Below, in pieces: positions 43,041 to 55,817 of a stretch of DNA of 64,000 nt; positions within the stretch are counted from its first letter, which is position 1, and each line of letters starts with the position of its first letter. The stretch is from contig CANJCM010000005.1 in NCBI GenBank assembly GCA_947472765.1, positions 1-64,000 on the forward strand, read 5' to 3'. The DNA is from Opitutia bacterium. GTDB lineage: Bacteria; Verrucomicrobiota; Verrucomicrobiia; Opitutales; Opitutaceae. The notes beneath the pieces are model-generated. The model ran no database searches and was not told where the DNA came from. It worked only from the letters and a program-made list of their open reading frames with translations. The position numbers were made by a program, and so were the translations under genes.

Positions 43041-44798
43041 TCACTCCATGTGCGTCACATCCGGCTCGAAGTTCACCGCGAGGCGGTAGACGTGGCCGGG
43101 ACGCATGATCAGCGGATGATCGCGGACGAGATACTGGAGGTAATGGATCTTCCCGTAGTTCGTGCGGTAAACCGGATCGGCACTGACGACCTCGGTCTCC
43201 TGCCACGTCGCCTGGAAGTCATCCTTGGCCACGCTGCAACGATGACCCTGGGCGCCCAGCGCCGGAGCACCGGTGACATGGTACTTCGAGTGCGGGGCCG
43301 CGATCGCGAGGCAGTAGCGGAATTTGTCGAGCGTCACCTGTTGCTTCACGGTGTACGCAAACTCCACGCCGATGCGGTTGCCGGAGAACGTCCACTGGAC
43401 CTTCACGCTGCCGAGACCCTTCACGAATTCTTCCTTCGTGTTGATCAACTCGGGCTGTTCGTAGCGGAAGTAGAAGCTGTTGCGGAGGCCCAGGCCCGTG
43501 ACGCAGTTCTTGCCGTAGAAGGCGGGCAGCGTGACCTGATCGCCGAATGTCAGCTCGGGGAGCATGATCGGCAGGTAGACATTATTCGGCCAGTCGAAGA
43601 TGCCGGGCGAATGCGGGAAGGCGAGGGAGTCGCTCGTCAGCGTGCTGCCGGAGCTGATCAGCGGAATCTGCAGGTGCAGGCCGCTCTCGGCATCCCGGTA
43701 GAGGAAGAGTCCCTGTTCCTTGCGGTTCGACTTGTCGAAAATGACAAAGCGTCCGGAAGTCCGCGGCGCCTCGATCTTCGGGGCGCCCGCCGGCATCTGG
43801 ACAGTCTTGGCGAGACGGGACCACTGGCACAGGTAGCGGGCCGCGTCGAAATTCGCCATCCGCGTCGTGTGGTGGGAATAGGCGGTCCGTTCGTCGTCAC
43901 GCAGGTCGAGGAACCCGTGTTCCTGATCCAGATACGTTTCGTAGAAGAACATGAACAGCCGGCGCAGGATGTCGTAATATTTGACCTTCTGGTCATCGGC
44001 GATCCAGCCGTCGCGCAGGCCCTGCAGAATGAGGCTGATGGAATGCATCTGGCCATAGGCGCCGGCGGCGCGGCCAAACGCCCAGCCCAAGCCGTCGTGC
44101 CGGACGAGGTCGGGCATCATCTTGATGTACTTCTCGCCGTAGGTCCGCAGGGTCGGGAGCTTCCGGTCGCGCACGCCGCTGTTGGCGTGCAACTGCAGCG
44201 CGGAGCGGACGAAGACGAACGTCATCAACCCGTAGAGGTTGAAGTTGCCGCCCAGACCTTTGATGGAGTCGTCGAAGAAGCCGGCCGAACTCGTGTGATT
44301 GATGCGATCGCACATCCGCTCAATCAGGCGGGAAGTTTCATCCTTCTTGGAGAGACCGAGGCTGAAACGGGCGACGGCCTTGGCGACGTTGAACGCCTGC
44401 CAGTGATTATCGTAGTCGCTGCGGTGGAGCAGGGCCTTGTCGATCCGAATCTGCGTTTCCTCGACGAGCCGCTCCCAGACGGGATTGCGCTCCTTGGAGG
44501 GTCCGAAAGCCAGCAGTCCGAGAGAGGCGTAGGCCAGGCCGTTTTCCGCCGCGGGTTCCGTGAACGTCTGGGCTGTGATGCACCGGGCCGCCAGATCGAC
44601 CAGATCGTGGCCCTTCAGCGTTGTCTCGCCGGTCGCCCGATAAAATTCGCCGAGGGCGAAAGCCACGTGACCCGGTTCATCGGGGCGGGACTGTTCGTCA
44701 TTGACGGGAAGGACGGTGCCATCGGCTTGGATTGAATCCAGATTGTGGCCCAACATCGAGCGGGCCATGTCGAGACATTGCTCGGAAAAACTGTGCAT
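43041..44798 (-). CDS. Hypothetical alpha-toroid plus beta-sandwich protein, 585 aa
   Basis: Residues about 1-320 are helical with repeated aromatic and glycine patterns (for example VAFALGEFYRATGE and FNLYGLMTFVFVRSALQLH), as in alpha/alpha-toroid glycan-active proteins. Residues about 340-585 are beta-rich (GLFLYRDAESGLHLQIPLI, VYRLAVNFEPDV). The order recalls heparinase-like lyases or DUF2264-type proteins, but the catalytic residues cannot be confirmed. There is no signal peptide, so it would act in the cytosol. The function is unassigned. Confidence 0.72.
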   Translation of the reverse strand: MHSFSEQCLDMARSMLGHNLDSIQADGTVLPVNDEQSRPDEPGHVAFALGEFYRATGETTLKGHDLVDLAARCITAQTFTEPAAENGLAYASLGLLAFGPSKERNPVWERLVEETQIRIDKALLHRSDYDNHWQAFNVAKAVARFSLGLSKKDETSRLIERMCDRINHTSSAGFFDDSIKGLGGNFNLYGLMTFVFVRSALQLHANSGVRDRKLPTLRTYGEKYIKMMPDLVRHDGLGWAFGRAAGAYGQMHSISLILQGLRDGWIADDQKVKYYDILRRLFMFFYETYLDQEHGFLDLRDDERTAYSHHTTRMANFDAARYLCQWSRLAKTVQMPAGAPKIEAPRTSGRFVIFDKSNRKEQGLFLYRDAESGLHLQIPLISSGSTLTSDSLAFPHSPGIFDWPNNVYLPIMLPELTFGDQVTLPAFYGKNCVTGLGLRNSFYFRYEQPELINTKEEFVKGLGSVKVQWTFSGNRIGVEFAYTVKQQVTLDKFRYCLAIAAPHSKYHVTGAPALGAQGHRCSVAKDDFQATWQETEVVSADPVYRTNYGKIHYLQYLVRDHPLIMRPGHVYRLAVNFEPDVTHME

Positions 44799-44982
44799 GC
44801 GGTGGATTGCGGCGGGCGGAAAATCAGCGTGAGTTACGCGGATGGAAACGAGTGAATCTCAGGAGATTTAGATGAGGGGCAAGAGGGAAGTTACCCCAAC
44901 GAGCAATGATTCGTCCGCAATGCGGACGACGGCACGGGGAGTTTTCCCCAGACGAGGGAGCGAACCGGCGCGGGAAGTGGGC

Positions 44983-46215
<1,233 letters not shown>

Positions 46216-46309
46216 ACAGAAGTGAGACACGTCCCGCTTGACGCTTGAAACTCTGGGCAGGATAAGAACCGCGACTTGCGCTCCTAAACCCTCCAAATCC
46301 GACACGCAC

Positions 46310-48268
<1,959 letters not shown>

Positions 48269-48295
48269 GCCCGCCGGCGAGTTTCTGCACCATTC

Positions 48296-48328
48296 AAGGC
48301 CCACGAAAGTGGGCCTTTTTGCTTTTGT
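48296..48328 (+). terminator. Intrinsic terminator after acs
   Basis: Perfect 9-bp stem AAGGCCCAC (48296-48304) with GTGGGCCTT (48309-48317), GAAA loop, then TTTGCTTTT. It is 27 bases after the acs stop and 32 bases before the first prepilin-like gene. Confidence 0.92.
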
Positions 48329-48359
48329 GCGTCTAGCGCGCGTGGCGTCGCCTCGATGA

Positions 48360-49124
48360 GTGGTCAACTTTCCCCGCCGCCGTTACCGCCTCGGTGCGTT
48401 TCCGTTCCTCGCCATCCTCGCGCCGACGCGGTTGCGCTTCAGGAAAGGACCGCCTCAGCGGGGTGCGCGGGGATGGTCCGGTTTCACGCTCGTGGAACTG
48501 CTCGCCGTTGTCGCGATCGTCGGCGTCCTCGCGGGAATTCTGATTCCCAGCGTGGGAGCGGCCCGGGCGGCGAGCCAGCGGGCGCAGACTCGTTTGCAGT
48601 TCGCCGCGTGGACGGTGGGATTCGAGGCGTACCGGCAGGAGTACGGCCAGTATCCGCCCTTGCCGGGCGGCGCCGCCGCCGCGCTGATCAACACGGGAGC
48701 CGGCACCACGCCCGCTGCCGACCACTGGTTTCACGACGCGCTGGCGGGTCGGCATCGCGACGGCTCGGCCCTGGCCGATTCGGCGCCGGAGAATCCGCGC
48801 CGGCTGCGCTTCCTGAGTTTCGGCGAGAATGATTTCGTCAGCGGGTCCGACGTCGCGGTGGGCGAAAATCGGAACGACGAACTGCAGTTGGTGCGGGATG
48901 CGTTCGCCAATACCGCGATCGCCGTCGTGATCGACGCCAACCTCGACGGGCTGATCAATGCGGGCGACCTCGCGGAGTTGCCCGCGGTGGTGGCACGCCA
49001 CGGGACGAAGGCGTTGCGCCCGTCGGGCATTCTCACCGGGCCGGGTGTGCGGGCCGGAGTCATCTTCTACAGCGCTCGTCCCGGTGCCGTCGACGAGGAC
49101 GACCTGATCATGAGCTGGCCATGA
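48360..49124 (+). CDS. Prepilin-like protein (GspG-like), first of cassette
   Basis: A 254-residue protein with the type IV prepilin signature GFTLVELLAVVAIVGVLAGIL. The peptidase would cut after the Gly and methylate the Phe; E at +5 is present. The GTG at 48360 gives an unusually long 41-residue leader; a shorter start without ATG is possible. The C-terminal part is globular, with Asp/Gly-rich stretches (VVIDANLDGLINAGDLAEL) that might bind calcium. The end overlaps the next gene by four bases. It begins the six-gene operon to 55050. Confidence 0.85.
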   Translation: MVNFPRRRYRLGAFPFLAILAPTRLRFRKGPPQRGARGWSGFTLVELLAVVAIVGVLAGILIPSVGAARAASQRAQTRLQFAAWTVGFEAYRQEYGQYPPLPGGAAAALINTGAGTTPAADHWFHDALAGRHRDGSALADSAPENPRRLRFLSFGENDFVSGSDVAVGENRNDELQLVRDAFANTAIAVVIDANLDGLINAGDLAELPAVVARHGTKALRPSGILTGPGVRAGVIFYSARPGAVDEDDLIMSWP

Positions 49125-49729
49125 AGAGGTGTTCCTCGAGTGGCGTCGTCGGGGGGATGGGGTTCACGCTCATCGAACTCCTGGCGGTGCTGGGCATCAT
49201 TGTGCTGTTTGCCGCCGTGGGAGTCGTGACCTGGCGACCAATCCCTTCGGCAGGGCTGCAGGTGAGCGCGCAGCTCGTGGCGGAGTTGTTGGCCGACGCT
49301 CGGGCGCTGGCGGTCGCGACCCAGTCGCCCGTCCGATTGGTCGCCACGCCGGAGAGTGTTTCGGCTGGCGCGCCGCTGGTTCACTGGACGCGCTGGCGGA
49401 TCTATCGCTCTCAGAGCTCGGACCGCGGAGGCTGGGCCGCCGTCGGCCCCGAGCATCGCCTGCTGGAGCGGACGGTGATCGCGATCGAGTCGTCGCGGTT
49501 GCTGACGGCGACGGGTGCGGAACTGGGGATCGGTAGTCCGATGACCGCGAGCGACGGTACTGTGCGCTATGTCGAATTTGCGCCGGATGGAACGTCACAA
49601 CCGCGTTCGGAAACAGGGGACGGAATGATCGCGCTCGAAACCGAGGAGGCGCCATCCGCCGGTGCGCGGCGGCTGATCCGCTGGCGGCAGAACGGCAGTA
49701 TTTCCATCGAGGAGGTCACTAATTCATGA
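49121..49729 (+). CDS. Prepilin-like protein (GspH-like; Verru_Chthon cassette D-like)
   Basis: A 202-residue protein whose leader is short and followed by GFTLIELLAVLGIIVLFAAVG, a prepilin peptidase site with E at +5. The mature part begins TWRPIPSAGLQVSAQLVAELLADARALAVA, the pattern of minor pseudopilin H. The start codon is within the ATGA overlap with the previous gene, and the end overlaps the next gene by four bases. I match it to the cassette-D protein by order and size only. Confidence 0.82.
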   Translation: MKRCSSSGVVGGMGFTLIELLAVLGIIVLFAAVGVVTWRPIPSAGLQVSAQLVAELLADARALAVATQSPVRLVATPESVSAGAPLVHWTRWRIYRSQSSDRGGWAAVGPEHRLLERTVIAIESSRLLTATGAELGIGSPMTASDGTVRYVEFAPDGTSQPRSETGDGMIALETEEAPSAGARRLIRWRQNGSISIEEVTNS

Positions 49730-50319
49730 AGGTTCGAATTGCTGCAGTGGTGCTCGAAAGCGATCGCGGTGAAACTGCGACGGAAGCGGCTTTCAATCTG
49801 ATCGAGGTCATCGCGGCGCTGGCGATCTTCGCCGTGGGGATTGTCGCTCTCGTCGGACTTTTTGGGGCATGGCTCCGGCCGTTGGCAGAAATGGAAGACG
49901 AGGCGGTGGCCGCTGGCCTCATGGTGCCGCTGCGGCTCGAATTGGAACGACGTGCGCGCGAGACGAATTCCCTGGCCCCGGTGCGCGCCTTGATTCTCAC
50001 ACCGGCCGCAGCTTCCGGTCCGTCGGGCGAAGGCGACCCGTTCCTCGTCGCCCCGCGGTCGGGGGCGTTTGTCGCGAGCGCGAACGATGAACGTTGGGCG
50101 ACGGGTTGGGGTCCGCCATACTTCGTGATTCGGCTCTATCGCAATTCGTCGCTGCCCTATGGCTCCGACACCGATTTGCCGGAGTGCGTCACGTACACGG
50201 CCGAAGTGCGCTGGCCCGGATTTGTCGCGGGAAACAGCGCCGAAGGGTCCGCCCCGCGCGTGGCGGCGGCTTCGACGGCGCAGTCGCACCTCCGGCTGCA
50301 AGGCGCGGTCTCCCCATGA
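49726..50319 (+). CDS. Prepilin-like protein (GspI-like) with an Ala at the cleavage site
   Basis: A 197-residue minor prepilin-like protein. The hydrophobic start is AAFNLIEVIAALAIFAVGIVAL: F at +1 and E at +5 fit the peptidase consensus but the -1 position is Ala where Gly is normal, so processing may be weaker. The mature domain is short and beta-rich. It overlaps both neighbours by four bases (ATGA), which links their translation. Confidence 0.78.
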   Translation: MKVRIAAVVLESDRGETATEAAFNLIEVIAALAIFAVGIVALVGLFGAWLRPLAEMEDEAVAAGLMVPLRLELERRARETNSLAPVRALILTPAAASGPSGEGDPFLVAPRSGAFVASANDERWATGWGPPYFVIRLYRNSSLPYGSDTDLPECVTYTAEVRWPGFVAGNSAEGSAPRVAAASTAQSHLRLQGAVSP

Positions 50320-51308
50320 GAGCGAAGCGGCCGTCGCGAAACGCCGGATTCACGCTGGTCGAGCTGCTGGTCGCGGCCGCACTCGGCGCCCTGCTCGCAG
50401 CGATCGCGGCGCAGTTCGGCGCGCGGGTGACCGACAGCTTTGCCCGGGCCGCGGGACGTCTGGCGGCGGCCCGCGAGGCGCGAGTTGCGCTCGATCAAAT
50501 CGGCCGGGACTTCTCGTCGGCGTGGTTTCGCGACGACGGCAACGTATGGCTCGCCGCGGATCTCATCGCCGATCCCGCGCTGGGCCTGGAGGATCTTTGG
50601 GTTTCGGCACCGGTGAACGGCCGACCGCTCGCCACCGTGACGGCGACCGCCGACGGGCCAATGGAGGATAGTCGCTTCGGTGGAGCCGGGGTTTGGCTGC
50701 GATTCTTTACGACGGCCAACGTGACCGATCCGACAGCGTTTGCGGCCGCGCCGGTGGCGGTCGGCTACCGGATCGTCCGACGAACCCGGACAAACGGCAC
50801 GCCAGCCGGATACCAGCTTTGTCGTTTCGCCACTCGTCCTGCGGGTGATGGGGTGGCGGACGGGGTCCTCGAGTCGGGTTACAACCTGACTGCGCCCGCC
50901 TACTCCGAGGGCAGTCCAGCGTGGCGAATGACTCCGGGAGACCCGACAGAGTCCTCCTTCGTCCTCGCTGACGACGTGGTCGACTTCGGCGTCCGGTGCT
51001 TCGTTTACGACCGCGGGTCTCCGGACGGGCAGCGGTTGATTTTTCCCCAGGCTTCCGGAGCGGCCAGCAATGCGCTGCGAGCAAGTCGGCGCCGGGTGTC
51101 GGCGCCGATTACCGGTGAAGCGGACGAGTTCCCGGACGTGATCGAGGTCGCGGTGAGAATCCTGACGCCTGAGGGAGTGCAGTTGATATCTGCGTGGGAG
51201 GCAGGCCGCCTCCCACAGACGCCGGTGGCAGCCGACGACGAATGGTGGCGCCTGGTTCTGGCGCATTCGCGCGTTCACGTCCGCCGCATCGTCATCCACG
51301 CCGCATGA
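50316..51308 (+). CDS. Prepilin-like protein (GspJ-like; Verru_Chthon cassette C-like)
   Basis: A 330-residue protein beginning MRAKRPSRNAGFTLVELLVAAALG: a short basic leader, the G|F cleavage site and E at +5. It is longer than normal pseudopilin J (about 200), with a large soluble domain and an FVLADDVVDFGVRCFVYD segment typical of the cassette proteins of Verrucomicrobium and Chthoniobacter. The start is in the ATGA overlap with the previous gene; an upstream frame to 50094 is antisense-like extension. Confidence 0.8.
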   Translation: MRAKRPSRNAGFTLVELLVAAALGALLAAIAAQFGARVTDSFARAAGRLAAAREARVALDQIGRDFSSAWFRDDGNVWLAADLIADPALGLEDLWVSAPVNGRPLATVTATADGPMEDSRFGGAGVWLRFFTTANVTDPTAFAAAPVAVGYRIVRRTRTNGTPAGYQLCRFATRPAGDGVADGVLESGYNLTAPAYSEGSPAWRMTPGDPTESSFVLADDVVDFGVRCFVYDRGSPDGQRLIFPQASGAASNALRASRRRVSAPITGEADEFPDVIEVAVRILTPEGVQLISAWEAGRLPQTPVAADDEWWRLVLAHSRVHVRRIVIHAA

Positions 51309-54300
51309 AGCTTGGGCACAGACTGCCCTGTGCGCGCAGAGACACCGGCGGGCGTCACGCTGGCTTCGTGCTGCTGCTCGCCGTCGCGCTGCTGGCATTC
51401 GTGAGCGCGCTGGTGGTTGGGCTCGGGGCGCTGGCGAAGGCCGAGAGGAGCGGCACGGTCGGGCGGACGCAGCAGGCTCAAGCGAAGGCCAACGCGATGG
51501 TTGGCCTGACGGTTGCGCTGGCTCGGCTGCAACGCTGGGCGGGACCGGACCAACGGGTGACGGCGACGGCGGGGAGCCGGCCGGGAGTGGCGCAGCCGCA
51601 CTGGACCGGAGTCTGGGACGCGACGACCGATTCGACGGCGCCGTCGACCTGGCTGGTGAGTGGCAGCGAAGCAGATGGCGCTGCGATCTCGCCCGACGAT
51701 CCGCTGAGCGGAGCTTCGGGAGTGGAGATGTTTCGCAGCAGTGATGCCGGCGATCCCGTTTCCGTACTGGCGCCGGCCGTGGCGATTCGTGATGACTTCG
51801 CCTCCGTCGCGGCTCCGCCAGTGGGGCATTATGCGTGGTGGATTGGGGATGAAGGCGTAAAAGCGCCGGTGGCTTCGGCCGCGCCATCCGCCGCGTTCGG
51901 GCACGATTCGGCCGTTAGCTCCGGGGAGCAGCGTCAGTGGCGACAGGCCGCCGCGCTCGGAGCGAGTCCGCCCGCGTCGGCAGCAGGTCCGATCTTCGAA
52001 CCGCGGGACGCTCTCAACGCGTCACTCGTCGAGGCTGGTCGCATCCTGACCCGCGAGCAGTTGGCGTATGTGAAGTCAGGTGACGGCGCGCCGCTCGGCC
52101 GTGACGCCGTGATGCGGCGGGCGCTGACGTGGACTGCGAACAACCGGAATGTCCTGGCCGATTCGCGGAGCGGCGGGCTCAGGCAGGATCTCTCGCTTGC
52201 ACCCGAGCTGCTGGGCCCCGCGTTTGCCGCGTGGGCCGATTATGGATCCCACCTCGAGCCGACGACCGCCGCCGCTGACCCGGCGCATTCGATTCTTCCG
52301 GCCTACGGGGCGGATCCGCTGCGGCGGCGGCACCGCATTGTCGTACCGGTGCGGGCCGCGGGAGTTACCTTTTCCACCGCGCCGGTGCTGTCGTCGTTTT
52401 TTCTGCAGTTCAATGTCCGGCGGGTTGGCGGCAACTCGGCGCCCGCGGCGACGAACGCGATCGAAATTCGGGCGCGGCTGGTGGTGCAGCTCTGGAACCC
52501 ATTTACCTCGGCCCTCGTGCCGGAGCCGCTGCGGCTCACGGTAACAGGGCTGCCCGATCTCACGCTGATCGACTCGAACGGCGGGCGGCAGACGATTGCG
52601 CTGCAGGCGCGTTTCGGGAGTCCGATGCGAATCGCGCTGCCGGCGGACGACGCGGCGTTTCCCGGCGACGCGGACGATCATTCCTGGCTCCCCGGGAGGG
52701 TCTATGCGTGGCGAACCCATGGCGGAACCAGCGGCGCGTGGGAAACCGAGTTCTACAACCGCACCCTGAGCGTCGCGAACGCCAACCTCTGGATCGTGCC
52801 AGCCGGGATCAGTTACCTCCCGCCGGCAAACAACAGCGTGACGCTGACCATCGCGGGCGCCGAGTCGCAGCTCACCGTCGAACTGCAGAAGGCCGATGAC
52901 ACGCTGCTCTCCACCGTGCGGAGTCCGCGCTACGCCGCCTTTTCGACCACGCCGCAGCGGACGAACAACAATGACGAATATCGCTTCGGCTTCGCGCTCC
53001 GCCTGATCGACCCGGTGGATTTCGCGGCCGCACCTGGGAACTCGCCGTGGCTGGTGGGCGAGGGAGGCGATCCGCGAGCCGTCGCCACGGGCGAGCCGCT
53101 GTATCGGACCGGGAGCGGAGGCGATCTGCCGAGCGCGTACGTCGGCGTGAGCGGCAACGCCGTGCTCACCGACGAAAACCGGCTGCTTGATCGCGTGATG
53201 GGCCGCAGCGGCATGTCGTACAACGAGGACACGCCGGTCTTCGAGTTGCCGCGCCAGCCGTTGCTTTCGATCGGGCAATTGCAGCACCTCCAGCTCGACG
53301 GCGGACGACCCTTCTCCATCGGGAATCCCTGGTCAGCGGGCCGGCAAGTGAACGGTTACGCCGCGCCCGAAATCTTCGATCGGTTCTTTTTCACGGGGCT
53401 CGATCCGCGGCCCGTGCCCGATGGGCCGGAGTATCTGCTGCTGCCTCCACCATTGCTCGAGGTTTTGCGCACGAATCCCAGCACGGGTGAGCCCACGACG
53501 GCCGCGGACCTCCGTGCGGTGCCGGCGGCGCGTTCGTCCGCTCTGGTGCTGCAGGCGGGGAGTTTCAACGTGAACTCGATCCAAACGGAAGCGTGGGCGG
53601 CGGTGTTGCGAAGCTGCCGTGTCGTCCCGGGCGAAACCTTCGATTACCTCGAGCCCACCGCGAGCAGCGGCACGGCCGGGGACGACTCGGTCGGACATGA
53701 GGCCGCGCCGGGCGCGAGCTTCTTCCGCTTTTCCCAATCGGCCCAGGAAACCTGGCGCGCTGATGCGGGCTACGCGGCGAGTTCGACCGCGCCGCCCTCG
53801 GCGCCTTCGACGCCCTCGGTGGCCAATACGCATTTGTATCGGAAGGGCCGTCGCGGCTTGAGCGATGCGGCGGTGAACAACCTGGCGGACGCGATCGTGG
53901 CGGCGAATGCGATCCGCCAGCGCGAAAGCGGACCCTGGCGGAGTTTGGCGGAGTTGGTGAGCCCGCAGTCGTCGCTCGGGGGAAAAAGTCTGTTCGAACA
54001 CGCCATCGCCGCGGCGGGCTTGAATGCGGACGTCGCGGAGTTCAGCTCCCAATGGCTGACGCCGGCGGACCTCCTGACGTCCCTTGCTCCGGTGCTCTTC
54101 GCCCGGTCGGACACGTTTTGCATCCGCAGTTACGGCGACGCCGCCAACCCGTTCACGGGCGAGGTCGAAAGTCGCGTGTGGTGCGAAGCCATCGTGCAAC
54201 GAATGCCGTCGTATTTTGATCCCGCCGATGCCGCGGAGACACTGCCGGCGGATCTCACGCGCGCTGTTAACCGGGATTTGGGCCGTCGATTTCAAATCGT

Positions 54301-54334
54301 GAGTTTCCGCTGGCTGAACCGAACCGACCTGTGA
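51305..54334 (+). CDS. Large pseudopilin-like protein (Verru_Chthon cassette A-like, GspK-like role)
   Basis: A 1009-residue protein. Residues 19-43 are hydrophobic after a basic start (GFVLLLAVALLAFVSALVVGL), but there is no E at +5, as in GspK-type tips. The rest is large, soluble and repeat-poor, with patches such as FDRFFFTGLDPRPVPDGPEY and NLADAIVAANAIRQRE near the end, the latter like the GspK saposin-type region. Size and position match cassette protein A of Verrucomicrobia. The ATG at 51305 overlaps the previous stop; a longer frame from 51194 would overlap coding sequence. It would act as the tip or cargo binder of the pseudopilus; that is inference. Confidence 0.8.
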   Translation: MKLGHRLPCARRDTGGRHAGFVLLLAVALLAFVSALVVGLGALAKAERSGTVGRTQQAQAKANAMVGLTVALARLQRWAGPDQRVTATAGSRPGVAQPHWTGVWDATTDSTAPSTWLVSGSEADGAAISPDDPLSGASGVEMFRSSDAGDPVSVLAPAVAIRDDFASVAAPPVGHYAWWIGDEGVKAPVASAAPSAAFGHDSAVSSGEQRQWRQAAALGASPPASAAGPIFEPRDALNASLVEAGRILTREQLAYVKSGDGAPLGRDAVMRRALTWTANNRNVLADSRSGGLRQDLSLAPELLGPAFAAWADYGSHLEPTTAAADPAHSILPAYGADPLRRRHRIVVPVRAAGVTFSTAPVLSSFFLQFNVRRVGGNSAPAATNAIEIRARLVVQLWNPFTSALVPEPLRLTVTGLPDLTLIDSNGGRQTIALQARFGSPMRIALPADDAAFPGDADDHSWLPGRVYAWRTHGGTSGAWETEFYNRTLSVANANLWIVPAGISYLPPANNSVTLTIAGAESQLTVELQKADDTLLSTVRSPRYAAFSTTPQRTNNNDEYRFGFALRLIDPVDFAAAPGNSPWLVGEGGDPRAVATGEPLYRTGSGGDLPSAYVGVSGNAVLTDENRLLDRVMGRSGMSYNEDTPVFELPRQPLLSIGQLQHLQLDGGRPFSIGNPWSAGRQVNGYAAPEIFDRFFFTGLDPRPVPDGPEYLLLPPPLLEVLRTNPSTGEPTTAADLRAVPAARSSALVLQAGSFNVNSIQTEAWAAVLRSCRVVPGETFDYLEPTASSGTAGDDSVGHEAAPGASFFRFSQSAQETWRADAGYAASSTAPPSAPSTPSVANTHLYRKGRRGLSDAAVNNLADAIVAANAIRQRESGPWRSLAELVSPQSSLGGKSLFEHAIAAAGLNADVAEFSSQWLTPADLLTSLAPVLFARSDTFCIRSYGDAANPFTGEVESRVWCEAIVQRMPSYFDPADAAETLPADLTRAVNRDLGRRFQIVSFRWLNRTDL

Positions 54335-55050
54335 GCTCCCGCTGCCTCCTTCGACTCGTCACGGTGCTTTTGCTGGTCGGCGTCTACGCGACTGGGCCAA
54401 TGATTTTCGCGGCGCCGCCGCCTACCGGGGGCAAGGAGGCGGTGACGATCCGGTTTGGAGTCTTTGCGCTTCGGCCGATCAAAAGCCTCGGCTTTGTCCC
54501 GGCGCCAAACGCGGCTCCGCAACCGCTGGAGTTCTATCCCACGGCCCGCTCGCCCGAATATGTCGCGGTGGTGACAGGACCGCTCACGTTCGTTGACTCG
54601 GAAACGGGTCGGGTGGTGGCGGAAGTCGGGTTCCCGCCGAATCTAACCAAAGCCCTGTTGGTGTTCGTGCCCAACCGTCCGGGCCGCGGGGCGGGGTTCG
54701 AGGTGCTGGTCATCGACGACGCCCAGGGCGCGTCCGGGGTGGGGCAGCTTTCCATTTTGAACCTGAGCGGTCTTGAGCTGCACGGTGCGCTCGGCCGCCG
54801 GGCCATCCGGCTGGGTGCCGGCCTGCAGCAACTCGGCGCGATTCGCGGAGCCGAAAAGATCGAGCTGCGTGCCACTCACGCGGGTCGTGAATTCCGGGCT
54901 TACACCGATCAAGTTGCCGTCCGTGGCGAGGAACGGGCTCTGCTGATCCTGTTTCCTCCGTTTTACGCCGGTTCGCTGGAAATCCAAGGACGTCTGCTGG
55001 TCGACGAAGGCGCGGATTCGGCGAAGAATCCGGGTGCTTCCGGCCGCTAA
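54331..55050 (+). CDS. Secreted hypothetical protein, last gene of prepilin-like operon
   Basis: A 239-residue protein with a signal peptide (residues 1-27, LLRLVTVLLLVGVYATG, then FAAPPP). The mature part is beta-rich with no cysteine pairs, for example ALLVFVPNRPGRGAGFEVLV and LLILFPPFYAGSLEIQG. It starts with a GTG inside the four-base overlap with the previous gene, so it belongs to the operon. It may be a periplasmic partner of the pseudopilus, but no family is recognised. Confidence 0.72.
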   Translation: MSSRCLLRLVTVLLLVGVYATGPMIFAAPPPTGGKEAVTIRFGVFALRPIKSLGFVPAPNAAPQPLEFYPTARSPEYVAVVTGPLTFVDSETGRVVAEVGFPPNLTKALLVFVPNRPGRGAGFEVLVIDDAQGASGVGQLSILNLSGLELHGALGRRAIRLGAGLQQLGAIRGAEKIELRATHAGREFRAYTDQVAVRGEERALLILFPPFYAGSLEIQGRLLVDEGADSAKNPGASGR

Positions 55051-55064
55051 CGCTCGATTGGGGA

Positions 55065-55139
<75 letters not shown>

Positions 55140-55268
55140 GTCCTATCCCATGGTCCGGTGAGCCGGTCCAATCTTTCCAAACTGCTTCGCCGTCGGAGCA
55201 GGGGTGGGTATTAGGCGGCGGCGCAATTTTCCGGCAAGCAAAAATGGGTCCCGGCGCCGGCCACCGGC

Positions 55269-55396
55269 CGATTTGCGATTACCGATTCTCAATGGCCAAT
55301 TTTCAATCCGAGCCGAACCCGCTGGCGCTCGTCGCGCCGTGGCGGTGGCAGGGATTGAAAATTGAGAATTGAAAATTGGTAATCTGGAATTTCGGG
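55269..55396. repeat. Long inverted repeat, copy 1
   Basis: 33-base arms at 55277-55309 and 55352-55384 pair with several mismatches around a GC-rich loop (GTCGTCGCGCCGTGGCGG-type). The arms are AT-rich (GATTACCGATTCTCAATGG, partner ending TTGGTAATC). It is a direct copy of the element at 55818-55952 and lies within an 846-base gap. Confidence 0.82.
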
Positions 55397-55733
55397 AGCT
55401 CCACAGCCGAGGCCGGAGGTCGGAGGACAGACGGCGGACGACAGAGCGGGCAACTCGTTCTCCTTCTCTCGGTGGAGCGGAGAACGAGAACGATTACGAG
55501 AATGAGAACGAGGAAAGCGCGTGGCGGGGTGCTTTGAATAGATGGCCGAAGCTGCCTCGGCCTGCGTCTCACTACGGGTCACAACACGGGCATCGCTAGC
55601 TGCCGCGAGGACGACGTCCGGGAGGGGCAACACCGAGCCGTCCGAGGATTTTTTTGCGCCTTTTGTGCCTTTTTGCGGCCAACACCCGCTCGGTCTCTGT
55701 GTTTTCGTCGTAAACTGGAATCTAACGGGAAGA

Positions 55734-55760
55734 GGCCCGGCGGTGAGCGCCGGCCCTACG
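55734..55760 (-). repeat. REP-like palindrome (family 2)
   Basis: The reverse complement begins CGTAGGGCCGGCGCTCACCG and folds GCCGGCG/CGCCGGC-like around a central CTCACC. It is related to the units at 14.1, 23.0 and 30.0 kb. Confidence 0.7.
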
Positions 55761-55817
55761 AGGGCGAGCGTTGTCGTCTTCTGCCGAAAGCGGCGAATGC
55801 CTCCCCGAGCGAAAGCG

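Noticed and set aside
43050-44735. 561-codon plus-strand frame opposite the 585-residue protein gene
   Set aside because: Its composition (many Arg, Val, Glu, Gly runs) and lack of motifs mark it as an antisense shadow. The minus-strand protein has a coherent helix and strand pattern.
50157-51887. 576-codon minus-strand frame opposite the prepilin operon
   Set aside because: It covers two prepilin-like genes that overlap in a tight operon; Pro/Arg/Ser-rich translation without family features.
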